A stretch of DNA of 64,000 bases from Colius striatus (taxonomy: Eukaryota; Chordata; Aves; Coliiformes; Coliidae), in contig NC_084781.1 of assembly GCF_028858725.1 (NCBI RefSeq), forward strand, positions 5,588,513 through 5,652,512, read 5' to 3'. The position numbers were made by a program, and so were the translations under genes. Position 1 is the stretch's first letter, and each line of letters opens with the position of its first letter. This document shows positions 12,201 to 30,490 of this stretch, in pieces. The notes under the pieces were generated by a model, which saw nothing but the letters and a program-made list of their open reading frames with translations, was not told the DNA's origin and did not search any database.

Positions 12201-15200
12201 ATGCTTAGGCAGCTTTCTGAGGCCACTTACCAACAGGTATGAAGGTGGGCTACACTGATGCCTTGAAAGCGAGCACTTACCTTGGTGGCTCAGTTTGTGC
12301 TGACTCTTCTACTCCCCTCACAGGTAGATTTGGAGAGGGAACTGGAGCACAAAGAGGCCCTGCTAGCTCACTGCATGAAGAGAGAAGATGAAGAGGTATG
12401 GGAAACCTTGGTCTAAACATCAGACTGTTGGAGTGATGTTTCTGTCCAGCTACCTCTAGCTGCTGATCTCTAGAACTCATTCACTTCATCCCAGAGAGGC
12501 CTGACTCTGCAATCTCATTGTCAGTGCCTTAACCAAGGCAGCCAGACTCCACAAAGCTCTAACTTAGCTTAGGACCCCCTGCATGCTCCTTACTTGAGTG
12601 TATTTACCTGGTAGAAGGTGGGAGTTACGTCACTGTTATGGAGTTTTTATGCCCTCTCACCATTTTGAAGTTAACAAATTGAGATCTTTGGGGAGGTCCT
12701 AACAGTTTCTTAGTGGCACATGCATCTGTCTTTGAACAGGTGATGGCTTACAGTGGTCACAGTGCTCAGAGCAATGGCTTCCTCCAGACAGCAGGAAAAG
12801 GAGCTGCTCCCACAGCTCACAGAGAGGTAGGTGCACCTAGGGGTTCATTTCCCAGCCAGGTACAGGTGAGGACTCCAGATATCCTGAAAGCTATTATTTT
12901 GTTAAGAGCTAGTTCCCCTCTCTCTGACCTGTGACTTTAAATAGGAAGAAAGCTGCCTGGAGTTAGTCTGACTGACTTCTGCTCTCTTGGGCAGACAAAT
13001 GACCTGCAGCTGGTTCGTGATGCCCTTCGCAGCCTGAGGAATAGCTTTAGTGGCCATGACCCACAGCACCACACCATTGACAGCCTGGAGCAGGGCATCT
13101 CCAGCCTCATGGAACGGCTCTACCGCATGGAGACACAGAAGCGGCAAGAGAGAAGGGTAAAGGCTTCTTTGGGCACTTGGCTCTTCTCCTCCTCCCATTG
13201 CAACCCAGAGCAGCACTGAGAGCTCCAACTGGGAGGTGATACTGTGTTCTCACCCTTTTGGGTTTGCACCCTGACAGACAATATAACCTTCCCTGTCTAG
13301 ATCCGTGGGAAATCACCGGCAAGCAGAGCAACACCTGAGTGTAGAGACTCCTGGCCTACCAAATCCAGTAAGTGCCTTTTCAGTTCCTGCCCTCCCACTG
13401 CAAAATCCATTGCTAACGTTTCCTGAGCAGAGTCCAGGGCATAAGCATCCCTTTGGGAAGCTTCTCTAGCTTCTTGTTTCCTTTACCAGAGCTCACTTTC
13501 CTCCCTTCAGTGATTTGCTGTTGAAACTTCACTGCAAAGGGGACGGAGACAACCTACAGGTGCTTGTTTGTAAAGCACCATCACAGTGGGGGTCTGGGGC
13601 CATTTTGGTAGTACTGCAGTGCTACTGCAGTATAAATAACTCTGACGCTTCCTCCTGGGATGAGTGGGCGATGTGTTCTTTCAGCTTTCCTGCTGCTTTG
13701 CACCATCTAGTGGGCACGGGTAACTGTGCAGTTGCCTGTCATTTCTGCCAGAAAAGTTCTGCTGCTGCTGAGGTAGTGAATAGAGTGTCTGGAGTAGATA
13801 GTGGTAGCAAGCCCCTCTGTGGATAGAACAGTAATCCTGAGGTCAGTGCTAGGCAAATCTTCCATGCTAACACAGCTGGATGGTGACCCTACCTTAAAAC
13901 ACGGAGTTTTCCAGGAGGCAGAGGAATACCTGGCTGTTCCCAACAGGGATGATTAGCCACCCTCCTCAGAATTGCATCCCATCACCAGGTTCAAACTTGC
14001 AGACATCACCCTTTTTGCCTCCTGCTGTGGCAAGACAGGGGCTGATGGTGCTCTCTTCTTTGCAGAGCTGCCTCATTCTCACAGCACACCTGTGATGAGC
14101 ACCAGTGCCTGCACCAAAGTGTTGTACTTCACTGACCGCTCCCTCACACCTTTCATGGTCAACATACCAAAGAGGTGAGGTCTGGCATTGCCTTGCTGAC
14201 ACTGATGTGGGAGGTGGGGAAGCGTAAAGCATTAGTGTGATCTCTTCTGGGTGTGGTTGCAACTAGCACAGGTTTGCTGTGCATTAACTTGGGCATTGGA
14301 TTTCATACCGTTGCCTGGGGAAAAGTGCCTAAAGCGGTCCCCTGGCTGATGTGTTTGGTTTGGCTCCACATCTCTTTTGATTAACTTGGAAGAGCAAGAG
14401 AAAGCAGTCAAGCAGCCTTCTTGTTGCATGTTGCAGGACACTCTTACCAAAACAACTGTCATTGTCCATGCAAAAGGGAAAGTGGAAGAGGTTGTTTTGA
14501 GGTGGTTCTTAGTAAATCAGGAGGCAATTCTTCCTCTGAAGAGGATCTTGGGGGTGACAAGGCTGTTCCTGTAAGGGTACAGTCTTCACATTCCTGTGGC
14601 CAGGGTGCCACATGCCTAGCTAGACCTGTGCTAAAGCTCTGCATGCTGCTTAGTGATGCCTGAGCTAAATCTGGTAAAGGCTTGCTGTGGAATAGTGCCA
14701 AATTCTTCCCATGCAGGTTAGGGGAAGTGACTCTGAAGGATTTTAAGGTAGCTATTGATCGTGAAGGAACCCACCGGTACCACTTCAAAGCCTTGGATCC
14801 AGAGTTTGGCACAGTGAAGGAGGAGGTAAGTGTGGAATTTGGCTGTCAGCTGCTTTGAGATCAGTGTTGCCACACAACCTTGGACACCTCAGTTCTGAAC
14901 TAAAGAAGTCTTTGAACTTGCCCCTGAACAGACTATTTTCACAACTGCAGATTAAGCTTCTTTTGTAATGTATGCTAAAATGGGATCTTTTCACTCCCAG
15001 CCAGGGTAATTACATGAATGTGATTGCAGAGCCCCTTGGGCAAAGAGCTGGCTGTAGGCAAGGCAGCCTGTGACACAGCATTGCTGAGGGGACACTGGGC
15101 AAAATCTCGACTACACTTCTGGCCCTTCAAGTGGCTCTACAAAGCCTGTTGCAATGAGAGAGATCTTGAAACAAACGTGGCTCCTACTTCCTTTTAAAGA

Positions 15201-15792
15201 TTTCCATTTTTGTTGACAATAACTGACTGCATTTCTGACATCCTCTCCTTTGTGTACTGCATTACAGCCCTGTTCATGCTTAGGCTGGTGTCACTGTGGA
15301 TTGGATTCATTAAGAGTTGTTGGAATAGCTCCTGTTTCATACATTTAGACAAGTGCAAAGGATTACCCTCTCTGGGAGCAGTCAGCTGGCTAGGTAGCCA
15401 TTCTGCAGAAACAGATGGAGACTTTAGTCTGGGTCAGAAAATGCACGTTTGCTGTCTTTATTTTACCTTTCCTGTCAAAAATATGCTATTATAATCTTGA
15501 TGATTACTGGTTAAAGGAAAGGCCTAATCTGTACTTTACCTAGAACCTGAAAAGGTCACTCACACATGTGAATGATGGATGAGGTATGCATTCTCTGGGC
15601 TGTGTAGTGAAATCTGGGCTAGGATCTTTGACTTGATGCCTGCCCCTTAAGCCATGCACACTGTAGAAAGGTGACGTCCAGACTCCAGACATGTCTTTTT
15701 CTTTTTTGTAGATATTCCATGATGATGACATCATTCCTGGTTGGGAAGGGAAAATAGTGGCCTGGGTGGAAGAAGACCATGGGGAGAATTAA
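223..15792 (+). CDS. DIXDC1: DIXDC1 (coiled-coil-DIX1, Ccd1), 3' 19 coding exons; 5' end outside window
   Basis: DIXDC1 is a positive Wnt/beta-catenin regulator that binds Dishevelled and Axin through its DIX domain and actin through a CH domain. Exons: 223-352, 784-909, 1289-1538, 2098-2205, 6214-6326, 6745-6893, 9169-9258, 9365-9418, 9873-9923, 10950-11054, 11562-11615, 12144-12236, 12324-12395, 12740-12826, 12995-13156, 13301-13367, 14066-14174, 14717-14825, 15712-15792. They total 2010 nt in one open frame (669 residues plus stop); the usual protein is about 683, so only about 20 N-terminal residues are missing. Visible in order: CH domain (residues 1 to about 107, starting [11 protein letters not shown]), a linker with [17 protein letters not shown], a long coiled coil ([20 protein letters not shown] to [14 protein letters not shown]), and the C-terminal DIX domain ([19 protein letters not shown] to VEEDHGEN). 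All visible introns use GT-AG sites. Identification is by family sequence remembered; individual exon ends are read from splice sites and phase. Confidence 0.96.
2206..6213 (+). other. Large DIXDC1 intron, 4.0 kb
   Basis: No other gene was found here. It contains the alternative first exon at 4587-4609 with its presumed promoter region, and a 15-nt direct repeat (GAATTCAGACATCAC) at 4672-4686 and 4691-4705. The longest minus-strand frame (3876-4487) is low complexity, rich in Leu/Ser/Pro, and shows no family resemblance. The other DIXDC1 introns (for example 6894-9168 and 9924-10949) hold no recognisable feature beyond a C homopolymer near 8,078-8,090. Confidence 0.6.
4587..4609 (+). CDS. DIXDC1: Alternative first coding exon of the short DIXDC1 isoform
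   Basis: Inside the 4-kb intron between the exons ending at 2205 and starting at 6214, an ATG opens a 23-nt reading frame that ends in a good donor (AAATG then GTGAGC at 4610). It leaves two bases of a codon, the phase required by the exon at 6214. The join reads [17 protein letters not shown]. The mammalian short (Ccd1B-like) isoform, which lacks the CH domain, starts with a very similar peptide at the same junction, as far as I remember. The 5' UTR and promoter would lie in about 3,880-4,586, where the sequence is more GC-rich than the flanking intron. Such an isoform would keep the coiled coil and DIX domain but lose CH-mediated actin binding. Confidence 0.8.
12057..12082 (+). repeat. Exact 26-nt direct repeat, copy 1 (DIXDC1 intron)
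   Basis: The 26 bases starting CCTGACAGACAATATAACC here recur without a mismatch at 13270-13295, about 1.2 kb downstream in a different DIXDC1 intron. Flanking bases differ. Copy 1 lies about 60 bp upstream of the exon beginning at 12144. No known repeat family is recognised. Confidence 0.85.
13270..13295 (+). repeat. Exact 26-nt direct repeat, copy 2, abutting a DIXDC1 3' splice site
   Basis: Identical to 12057-12082. Its pyrimidine-rich end (CCTTCCCTG) is followed by TCTAG, the acceptor for the exon at 13301. The copy therefore supplies the polypyrimidine tract, and perhaps the branch region, of that splice site. Confidence 0.85.
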
Positions 15793-18300
15793 TCAAGCTT
15801 TGAAGTCTTATCACTATGGAAACCTGTAACTGGTTGCTGAGCTCAAAGAATGACCAAAAAGCATGTATGCTGGAAGGAGTCCAGTTCAAGCTGCCAAAAA
15901 AGAGGGCTTCTCTGCAAACAACGGGTAGTGCATGTTGTATGCATGGACTCCTGGCATCTGACTTCCCATGCCCAAACACAGACAGTGTTCTGAGACTGAA
16001 ATGACAGGTCTGTGGGAAATAAACACCTTGCTTTTTTCCTGTCAACTAAACCCTGAAGGCCTTAATGCTGTATTGCTCCCCTCCACCTCCATTCTTGCAA
16101 TGTGTGGTGCAGACTTTGATCTGGGCATTTCAAGTCTGTGTTTTTGTACATAAATCTGCACTGATGGCAAAAATGTGAAGCTTTGTGTTCAAGAGTCAGA
16201 AGAAGCCTGTAGGTTATGTGAAGGTTTGAACAACTTCAGTCCTGGACTTGGACAAGCTGCACAGGAGCACAGTGAACTTTCTGGATGCCCTGGGAAGGGA
16301 TGACAGTCTTCTGGAGGTTTTACACATGGTCTAAAGCAAAGATCACCAGCTTGGCACAGCTCCCTTTCTCCCAAACTCAGGCTTCCATTTCCTAGTCCTG
16401 CTCTTCCCACTTGCTCCCCAAAGTGGTACTCACTTCTGAGCCCCTCTGGGTTTGTTTCATTGCCATGGGGACTGGGGGATCTTGATGCTTGCTTATTTGC
16501 TAAAGGGTTTCATTTATGGGGAGCTGAAATCAGCAGCTTCCCCGAGATGCTTATAACCTCTCTCCTTGTTGAGCCCCTTTCCCTGCACTCCTGACCTCTC
16601 CTCTTTCAGCAAGGCAGTTTTGTTACTTGTGCACAGGCATCCCTGTGTGCTGCTGTCCACCCATTGTCAGCACCACCAGACACTTATCCACACCAGCAGG
16701 ATAAACTCAGTCAGTTACACCACCAGTTCACTGCTATGCCTGTCCCTGAGGTGCCTGAAAGATCAGGAAATCAGTGCTTGGGAAAGAACAAGCCCTAAAA
16801 TCCTTTAGAGTGGGGTTTTCTTGTTGCTTTTTTGGGGTTGTTGTTTGTTTCTGCATTGCCTGTGCCTGTGCTGCTGCTGCCAGTCAGATGTACTTCCAAA
16901 ATGCTGGCTGCAGTGTACAGCAGACACTGTTGACTAAAGGTGAAATGGCAAGTCAAGGCTGTGCTCACTCTCGGTCCATGTGGCCCTTCCGTGGGCTACC
17001 TGTGTGTCTGCTGTTGGCAGGGGGGTCAGGGGGGGTGAGCCTGGTTTTACTGGTTTATATTAACATGTCCTTTTGTAAACATGCTGCTGTTCTTGGAATT
17101 ATTTTGTACCAGGTTTGTTTGTCTGAGGACTGTGGATATTTTTATACTAGTGCAAGTGCTTTATGTATATTTCTGCACGCATTATACCGTGTTTTACTCA
17201 TTTTCTAGTGGGATGTTTTGTATCATCTTCTATTAACACAACATGGGGCTCAACTCTGTCTTACTATGGAAATTCAACTAGTTCCTACTGGGTTTTGTGT
17301 TCCTGCTGGCTTTAGCACAGGTTTTCTCACTGCTTCACTTTCAGGAAGCAGCTGAAGCTCTTGTGTGGCCATGTGCCACATTGGCACAACACAACATGTC
17401 CTCTTCCAGGTGACTTGTGTTGGTGACTTTCTCCTTCGTATGGCAGGAGGCAAGTTCACCACCAGCCTGCCAAGGGGAATACATCTCTCTTGGGAAAGAA
17501 ACAAATACTTTTTTCCCCCTCCTTGGAAATAGTTTTGCTGTTGCATGATCTCTAGTGGGGTTGCTGAAGTGTGGGGTTGTTACACTGGAACCAGTTGTAT
17601 TTGAAGGGCACGTTTTTCTCAAGTGCTTCTTTCCTCAGTTCTGTTTTAATCATCAATTTCATTTCAGCAAGAGCCACACACCCAGGCTACAATTTTATGG
17701 GGGAAATTCAGACCATTTTCAAGGTCTGTAGTTGCCAGCTCTGTATCCCTCTCTGCTGCTTAAGGAATGAGCAGTTTCTTTTTCTGCCATAGTGATGTTG
17801 TGAGTGGATTTATTCTGCACATGTGCTCTTAATATCATACCTGAGGCTTGTGTTTAACTGTTTTGGATCTGTTTATTTCTGCCCAACTTTGCAGGAAGTT
17901 GCTTTCCTCTCCCTACACTTGTACCCTGCTTATGTAACAGCCATGCTCTGTGTAAAAATTATATTTTCATAGAAACTCTTCTGTTTGCATTCATCACTCA
18001 CAAGGGACAATTCTCCTCAAGCTTCTTCTCCAGGAACACGAAGCTTTATCTGTCCATCTACACCCGCTCTACCAACCTCATTAAGCCCTTGGAGGAGCAG
18101 GCCAAGCACTTGCCTCGATAAAACAGGGTCTGCAAATGGAGTTTATTCTTGTGAAGTGGAATTTGGCTACTCCTGTGTCACTGAGCATGGCTAAAGCAGG
18201 AGTCCTGCCCTGCAATTCCACTGTATAGGCTGCTAGCCCACTCCTGCTCTGCCCTTCGCCTTCTCCACCTTTTCCCGACCAGCGCTGCGTCCGGCCTGTA
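15793..18300 (+). other. DIXDC1 3' UTR and DIXDC1-DLAT intergenic region
   Basis: After the DIXDC1 stop codon a first AATAAA lies at 16018-16023. The following 2 kb is T-rich and looks like an extended 3' UTR, which DIXDC1 has in mammals, but I see no further canonical AATAAA. The longest frame (16774-17208) is hydrophobic and cysteine-rich, without similarity to anything I know, so I do not call it a gene. Confidence 0.5.
16018..16023 (+). promoter_or_regulatory. Polyadenylation signal AATAAA, proximal DIXDC1 3' end
   Basis: A canonical AATAAA 226 nt past the DIXDC1 stop codon, on the gene's strand. Use of this site is inferred. Confidence 0.55.
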
Positions 18301-18697
18301 GGTGACCCTCGCTAGCAGCCACACACAGCTGTGCTCCTGCAGAACCGCAGCCGCCGCGCCAGTGCCGAGGGGAGCGCAGGGAGCGCCCGCTGCAGCGCGG
18401 AGCGGCCACTGCGCCAAGGGATGCCGTTACAGCTTTGTCCCCAGCCCTCCTTCCTGGCGCCCGGGCAGCCTCCCGGCGCCGGTGCCAAGCAGGCGGCCCC
18501 CGAGGCTTCGCTTGGCCCTCAGGCCGCGGAGCCGCGGCCCAGCGCGCAGCCGCCAGCCCCCGCCCCGCCGCGCAGCGCGGCCCCGCAGCCCCGCCCCGCC
18601 GGCCGCGCTTTACGGGAGCGTCGCGCTGCGCTGTGCCCGGACGGAGGTCACCGAGCGCCGGCGGCGCCGCGGCTCCGGCTCCGGCTCCGGCTCCAGC

Positions 18698-25823
<7,126 letters not shown>

Positions 25824-27300
25824 TTCAGCCATGCAAGCAAAAATTTCCTGGGTCACACTATTTTGTTTTAAACAAGCTATTTAGACTTCAGTGTTCAGAC
25901 TTATCCAGAGTTCCTTTTTTATTTTAAATATGTATTATATTATCTGGTAATATTATTACCAGTTTGTACAGGAAAAGTTTGCAAAAGTGCTTTTCAGAGC
26001 AATATTACAGCTACACTGTATTTTTATACAGTTAGTTCTAACTTGCAAACTTACAAAATGGAGTTAAGCATCCCAGACTTAAAAAGGATCCAGGCAGTAT
26101 GCACACTGCCATCTGCTTCTACACTCTAGGGTGAACAGGGGGGTGCATACCCAGCAATTTTATGACCTCAGTGTTCTCAGAGATTGGAATTATAAACATC
26201 TCTTCACAGGAGTTCAGATGAGATGGTAACTGAAGTACAGGTTAGTAGAAAGTGAATTCCCTTACTACCCCGTTCTCCTGCAGGGGTGGGTGGGTATGAC
26301 ATGCACTAAGGGACTGAGGCGCCTGGGAAGGGGTTCTCAAGGGCCAAGTGCCAGCATTCCAGAGCTCTGCGAATTTCGCATTGGTCTGGACCTTCTCAGC
26401 TATGTGATCCCTTTTGAGCACTTTAAGGTGAAAGAGCACTGATATGTGTGGGGTCACAGCTCTCAGATACCACAGGGAATGTGCTGTCTTCTCGTGGACT
26501 TTCACTTACGTGTGCTTTTGTATGAAAACTCTTTAATTGCTGTTCCTTTCGCTGAGTCACTGTCAGTCTTTGATGCCATGGAAGCAACTGTTTTGCAGGA
26601 TGTTCAAGCGAATCTGTGTGTTGGAACACAACATAGGCAAGTCCCACAGGCTAGCAGTCCCATTGGTGGCTGTTAATCATGTGATGCCTCAGATGTTTGG
26701 AGTATTTTTTTGAAGCATTCCAACATGAGAAGCTCTGAGTCAGGAACCAGTACTGTGGTTCTTTCCTGACTTGTCTATGTTGTCCCAGCCTCAGTAAGCT
26801 GCAGAACGTGCTATCCATGTATATATTGTATGTAGGATGCTTCACTAGTTGGTTGGACTTGTGTCCAGTTACCCTAGTCATTGTATCCTGAAAGAGGTGC
26901 AGTGCTCAACATTCTTAACTTAGGCTTTCCCCATGGACACGTTAATGTAAGGAGGACAACTGTGTAGCAAGTGCAGTGACGAGGAGAATCAAATGGGGAG
27001 AAGTTTGAAACAAGAAAAGAACAAGTTAGGGTTGATATTCTGTATATTGCATTAAGTACTGTCTCCTGTAAAGTTCTACAAAATTGACTAAAGATATTGA
27101 AAGAAAATACTGTGGAAATTAAATATTTTTGTGGGAATTATTTAATGTCTGGTTGCTGTGGTATTTGGGTTTCCTGCCTGGCTTATGCAAAAAGAAGTTA
27201 AGTTTTTGGTCTTTCTTTAATCATCTAAAATACCTTGGTTCCAGACTTGTTCTAGTGAACCTGTTCTATTAAATGTTTGGAATTGACAACTACTAAACCA
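25824..27300 (+). other. DLAT 3' UTR
   Basis: AT-rich sequence after the DLAT stop codon. No AATAAA was seen, but ATTAAA variants occur at 27118-27123 and 27268-27273, either of which could end the transcript. The convergent PIH1D2 transcript probably ends within about 400 bp of these sites. Confidence 0.55.
27118..27123 (+). promoter_or_regulatory. Candidate DLAT polyadenylation signal ATTAAA
   Basis: ATTAAA about 1.3 kb after the DLAT stop codon, followed by a T/G-rich stretch. A second ATTAAA at 27268-27273 is an equal candidate. Confidence 0.4.
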
Positions 27301-27669
27301 CGTTCCAGTGCTTTTCTGTTCAGTCGTGTGTGGCTTAGTGTACTGCTGTGGCATGCTCAGAGCTGTTGAGTCTCTCAGCTCTGATAGTGAAACTCACCCT
27401 ATTAACCCTAAATTGTAATCACAAACGCAGAGTAACACATGCTTTATTATTATCATGCAACAGTGAACTCTCCTCTTCCCGGCTTCCTTGCTGCAGCGTT
27501 CACCAGAACATCACATTCTGCCTCCAGCAACCTTTCACTTTCCTCCTGCAGCAAGAACACTGAATATTTTATCCTATGGAAGTGCAGGGCAACGGGTACA
27601 AACTCTGCTGGTTGTTCCAGCCTTAAATACAAGCAAGAGCTGCTCTAACCACATGAATCTACTCCTCAG

Positions 27670-27675
27670 TTTATT
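27670..27675 (-). promoter_or_regulatory. Candidate PIH1D2 polyadenylation signal
   Basis: TTTATT on the plus strand reads AATAAA on the PIH1D2 strand, about 330 nt beyond its stop codon. Another copy at 27443-27448 is possible. Confidence 0.45.
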
Positions 27676-28001
27676 TAGCAAGAACACTTCACAACTGCTA
27701 TCACTGTACCTGAAGGCAAAATGAATGATGTAGTACAGCATGTATGTATGTGTGGTCATTTACTGCAGCTCTTCACATATTGAAGCACTCCTTACACTCC
27801 TATTTCTTTCCAAAGTCTGGTGATGCTGCTGTTCCTCCAGGCTTCCTTTTCTACACACACCTTCTGAAGGCACTTGAGGTTTTCACCTTTGAAGATTAGA
27901 AGGTCGATTAAAAAAAACCTCCTCACCATGTAGAAGTCAGGATTCTCATTCTGGGCTTTTGTCGTGTCAGCTGTGAACATGAACTGGACAGAAGGCAGCC
28001 T

Positions 28002-29843
28002 TTAAGGATCCAGCTTGGCAACTTGCACTGTGATAGACAGCACTCGTTTTCCTCTGTTAAATACTGCTGTAGTTGTTTCTTCATCCACCACTTCTGGCAG
28101 GTCTAGCTGTAATTTGTATTTTTCAGGAACTTCAATGACTATGTCATCCTAAACCATGAAAATTGAGATACCTGGTTAACTACTTGACAACAGCTCAGCA
28201 GTGAGCATTTCTATTTGACAGAAAGCACAGGGTTATTCTTTCTGCTGTCTTACCTTTGAAATTCTCAGATCACACTCAGAAACGGAGCTGACCTCAGGCA
28301 ATTCAATTCTGAGTTCGATTTGCAGTGGTTTCTTGTTTGCATCCCTCACAGTGATCATTTCATAGACAGGGGTACTTTCCTTTGCTGGCATTTCAGTACT
28401 GCTAATTTCCTCTATCAGAGGCATTTTAGACTGTGTCCTACTTGTTTCCTTCAGCAGCACAGGAGTGTTACTGCAGTCCTCAGCTTCCAGAGTGCGTAGC
28501 AGATCATCAAGTGTCAGTTCTGGCAAGAGAAAGAAGTTTTTCCCACATAGCACTCAGTTACTGAGGAGTGAAATGTTAATGGCACTTGACAAATGCATCA
28601 CAGAAGTTTTAACTGCAATCTATTGTAATTAGCAATTTGGTCAGATGAACACAGTTCCTCCTTTGCCTGTGATTTGGTTTTATTGCCAATGGGTTAAAAG
28701 TTGTTGCTTTCAGATTACTACTGACAGCAGGGACAGATCCTCAAAGAAAAGAGAGAGCAGATCTCTACATACCCTTCTTTGTGTCCTGACTGAGATGTGG
28801 AGCTGGCAGCTGCCTGCCTTTCAGACGTTGCTGCATCATTTCCAGGCTTCCTTTCAATTTGAATGATTCAATGGTGTACAAGTAAGAAAGAGTAAGGTTG
28901 CATCGTTTCTCAATGAATTTAAGAGTCAAATGGATCAAGTGTTTCATTTTGTCTGGGTCTTCTTCTCCCCTCTGAAGAACCTCTGGGTTATATGCAATAT
29001 CTATAATGCTGTAAAGGTCTAGAAAAATAAGTTATGCATCAGAATGATTACTCAGGTACCACTGTCTTAATAATCACTTGATTTAAAAGCAAAGGCAATG
29101 AGTGTGTTGTTCTGGGCAGAGCTAATTCAGCTCCTGTGTGGGGATGACGCGTCTGTGTGTGCTGCTGCAGTCTGAGTGCTCCAGAAGCGTGGGAACACAA
29201 TGCAAGGCAACACGGGTGTACGTGCAGAAGCCCTTTCCAGGATTTAGGTGCACGTGATTTTGGTGTGTCTCTGGGGTTTTTGGCAACAGGAAAGGCTACT
29301 TCGAGTCCCTGTTAGGAGTGGCCTGTTGCATCCCTGCCTTGCTGCCCCCACTGCGAGCCCCGGCACAGCACCACCCCCAGTTAGAGCGGGGCTCTGCGTG
29401 CCATGGCCACGCAACGCATTGCCGCAAGAAATGCATCCGGGGCGAGCTGTCGGGACCTACCTCCCTCGCCAGACACTACTTGTAGCGGCCCCGCGCTGAC
29501 AGGGGTGGGCTCGGTCAGGGTCTTGGGCGCCGCGACTCTTTTCCAGCTGCAGATGTTGATGAACAGCGGCCCTCCGACAGGGTCCTGCAAGAGACCGAGC
29601 CGCGGCTGAGCCCCGCTGCGGCGCTCAGCACCCCGGGCTCAGCACCCGGGCGAGCCCCGAGCCCCGGGCACCCACCGCGGGACGGGCCCGCAGGCACAGG
29701 TGAGGCTCCGGCGGGGCGCAGAACCGCTCGGCCTCGGCGCGCTGCTGCCGCAGGAGCCTGCGGTAAGCCTGGGGCTCGTTCTCCGCCATCTCGTCCAGCA
29801 TCGCCCAGAGCCGCGCGGCCTGCGCCGGCGCCGCGCCCGCCAT
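28002..29843 (-). CDS. PIH1D2: PIH1 domain-containing protein 2
   Basis: PIH1D2 belongs to the PIH family of HSP90/R2TP co-chaperone subunits, several of which help assemble axonemal dynein and RNP complexes; the role of this member is less well known. Minus-strand exons in transcript order: 29676-29843, 29461-29584, 28773-29018, 28254-28519, 28002-28148. They give 316 residues (human 315). Motifs matching the family: FCAPPEPHLCLRAR near residue 41, PLFINICSWKRV, IIDIAYNPEVL, an N-terminal PIH core ending in FKLKGSLEMMQQRLKG, PLIEEISSTE, and a C-terminal CS-like beta domain (IELRIELPEVSSVSECDLRI then IVIEVPEKYKLQLDLPEVVD). All four introns are GT-AG and phases agree. The ATG at 29843 lies in a CpG island shared head to head with NKAPD1. 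Confidence 0.95.
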
Positions 29844-30490
29844 GGCCGCCGCGGTTGCGTAGCGACGGCAACCGGAACGGCCGCGCCCCGCGGGTCCGCC
29901 GCCTCTCTCGTCCTCCCGCTTCCGCTCGTCCCGGCCCCGCCGTCCCTCCCGCCCGCCGCTTGTCCCGCGGCGGGGCCCGCTGGCCGCCCGCCTGGCCCCG
30001 GAGCCGCCGGCGCCTGCTACCGGGGGAGCCGCTCCCGGCCGGGACCCGCCGACGGGCCGGGCCTCTCGCGTCCCCCTTCGGCCGCGGGGCAGCCTCGGGG
30101 AGCGGCCCCCGCACGGTGCCCCCGAGGTGCCGGCGGGGCTGGACCCGCAGGCCCGGGAGGGCGAGAGGATGTCCCGGGTGCCGGTGGGGAAGGTGCTGCT
30201 GCGGAACGTCATCCGGCACACGGGCGCGCACAACAAGGTACGGCCGGGGCGGGGGGTTGGCGGCCGCGGCGGCCCCTCGTCCCCTCTCCTTGGGTGGGCT
30301 CCTGCGGCGGGCCCTGCCCGTGCAGAGGCTTTCTGCTGGCGGCTTGTGCTCGCGAGTCCGAGCGGAGGTGCCCTGGGCGTCGCCGGGGGGTCGCAGCGCG
30401 GCGTGTGCGGTCCCTCCCGGCCGGGAAGCGCCGTGAGCCGAGGGCCCGAGCCGCGATTCGGCGCTGAGGGGGGCAGCGGCGTGTCTCAGC
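29590..30490. promoter_or_regulatory. CpG-rich bidirectional promoter of PIH1D2 and NKAPD1
   Basis: The start codons of PIH1D2 (29843, minus) and NKAPD1 (30169, plus) are 325 bp apart in very GC- and CpG-rich DNA with no TATA box seen. A CTTCCGC motif (ETS-like, minus strand) lies near 29,930 and a CCGGAAC motif near 29,870. The same divergent arrangement is known for the mammalian pair. Confidence 0.8.

Noticed and set aside
16774-17208. 144-residue hydrophobic, cysteine-rich frame after DIXDC1
   Set aside because: It lies in T-rich probable 3' UTR; the composition explains the hydrophobic reading and no domain is visible.
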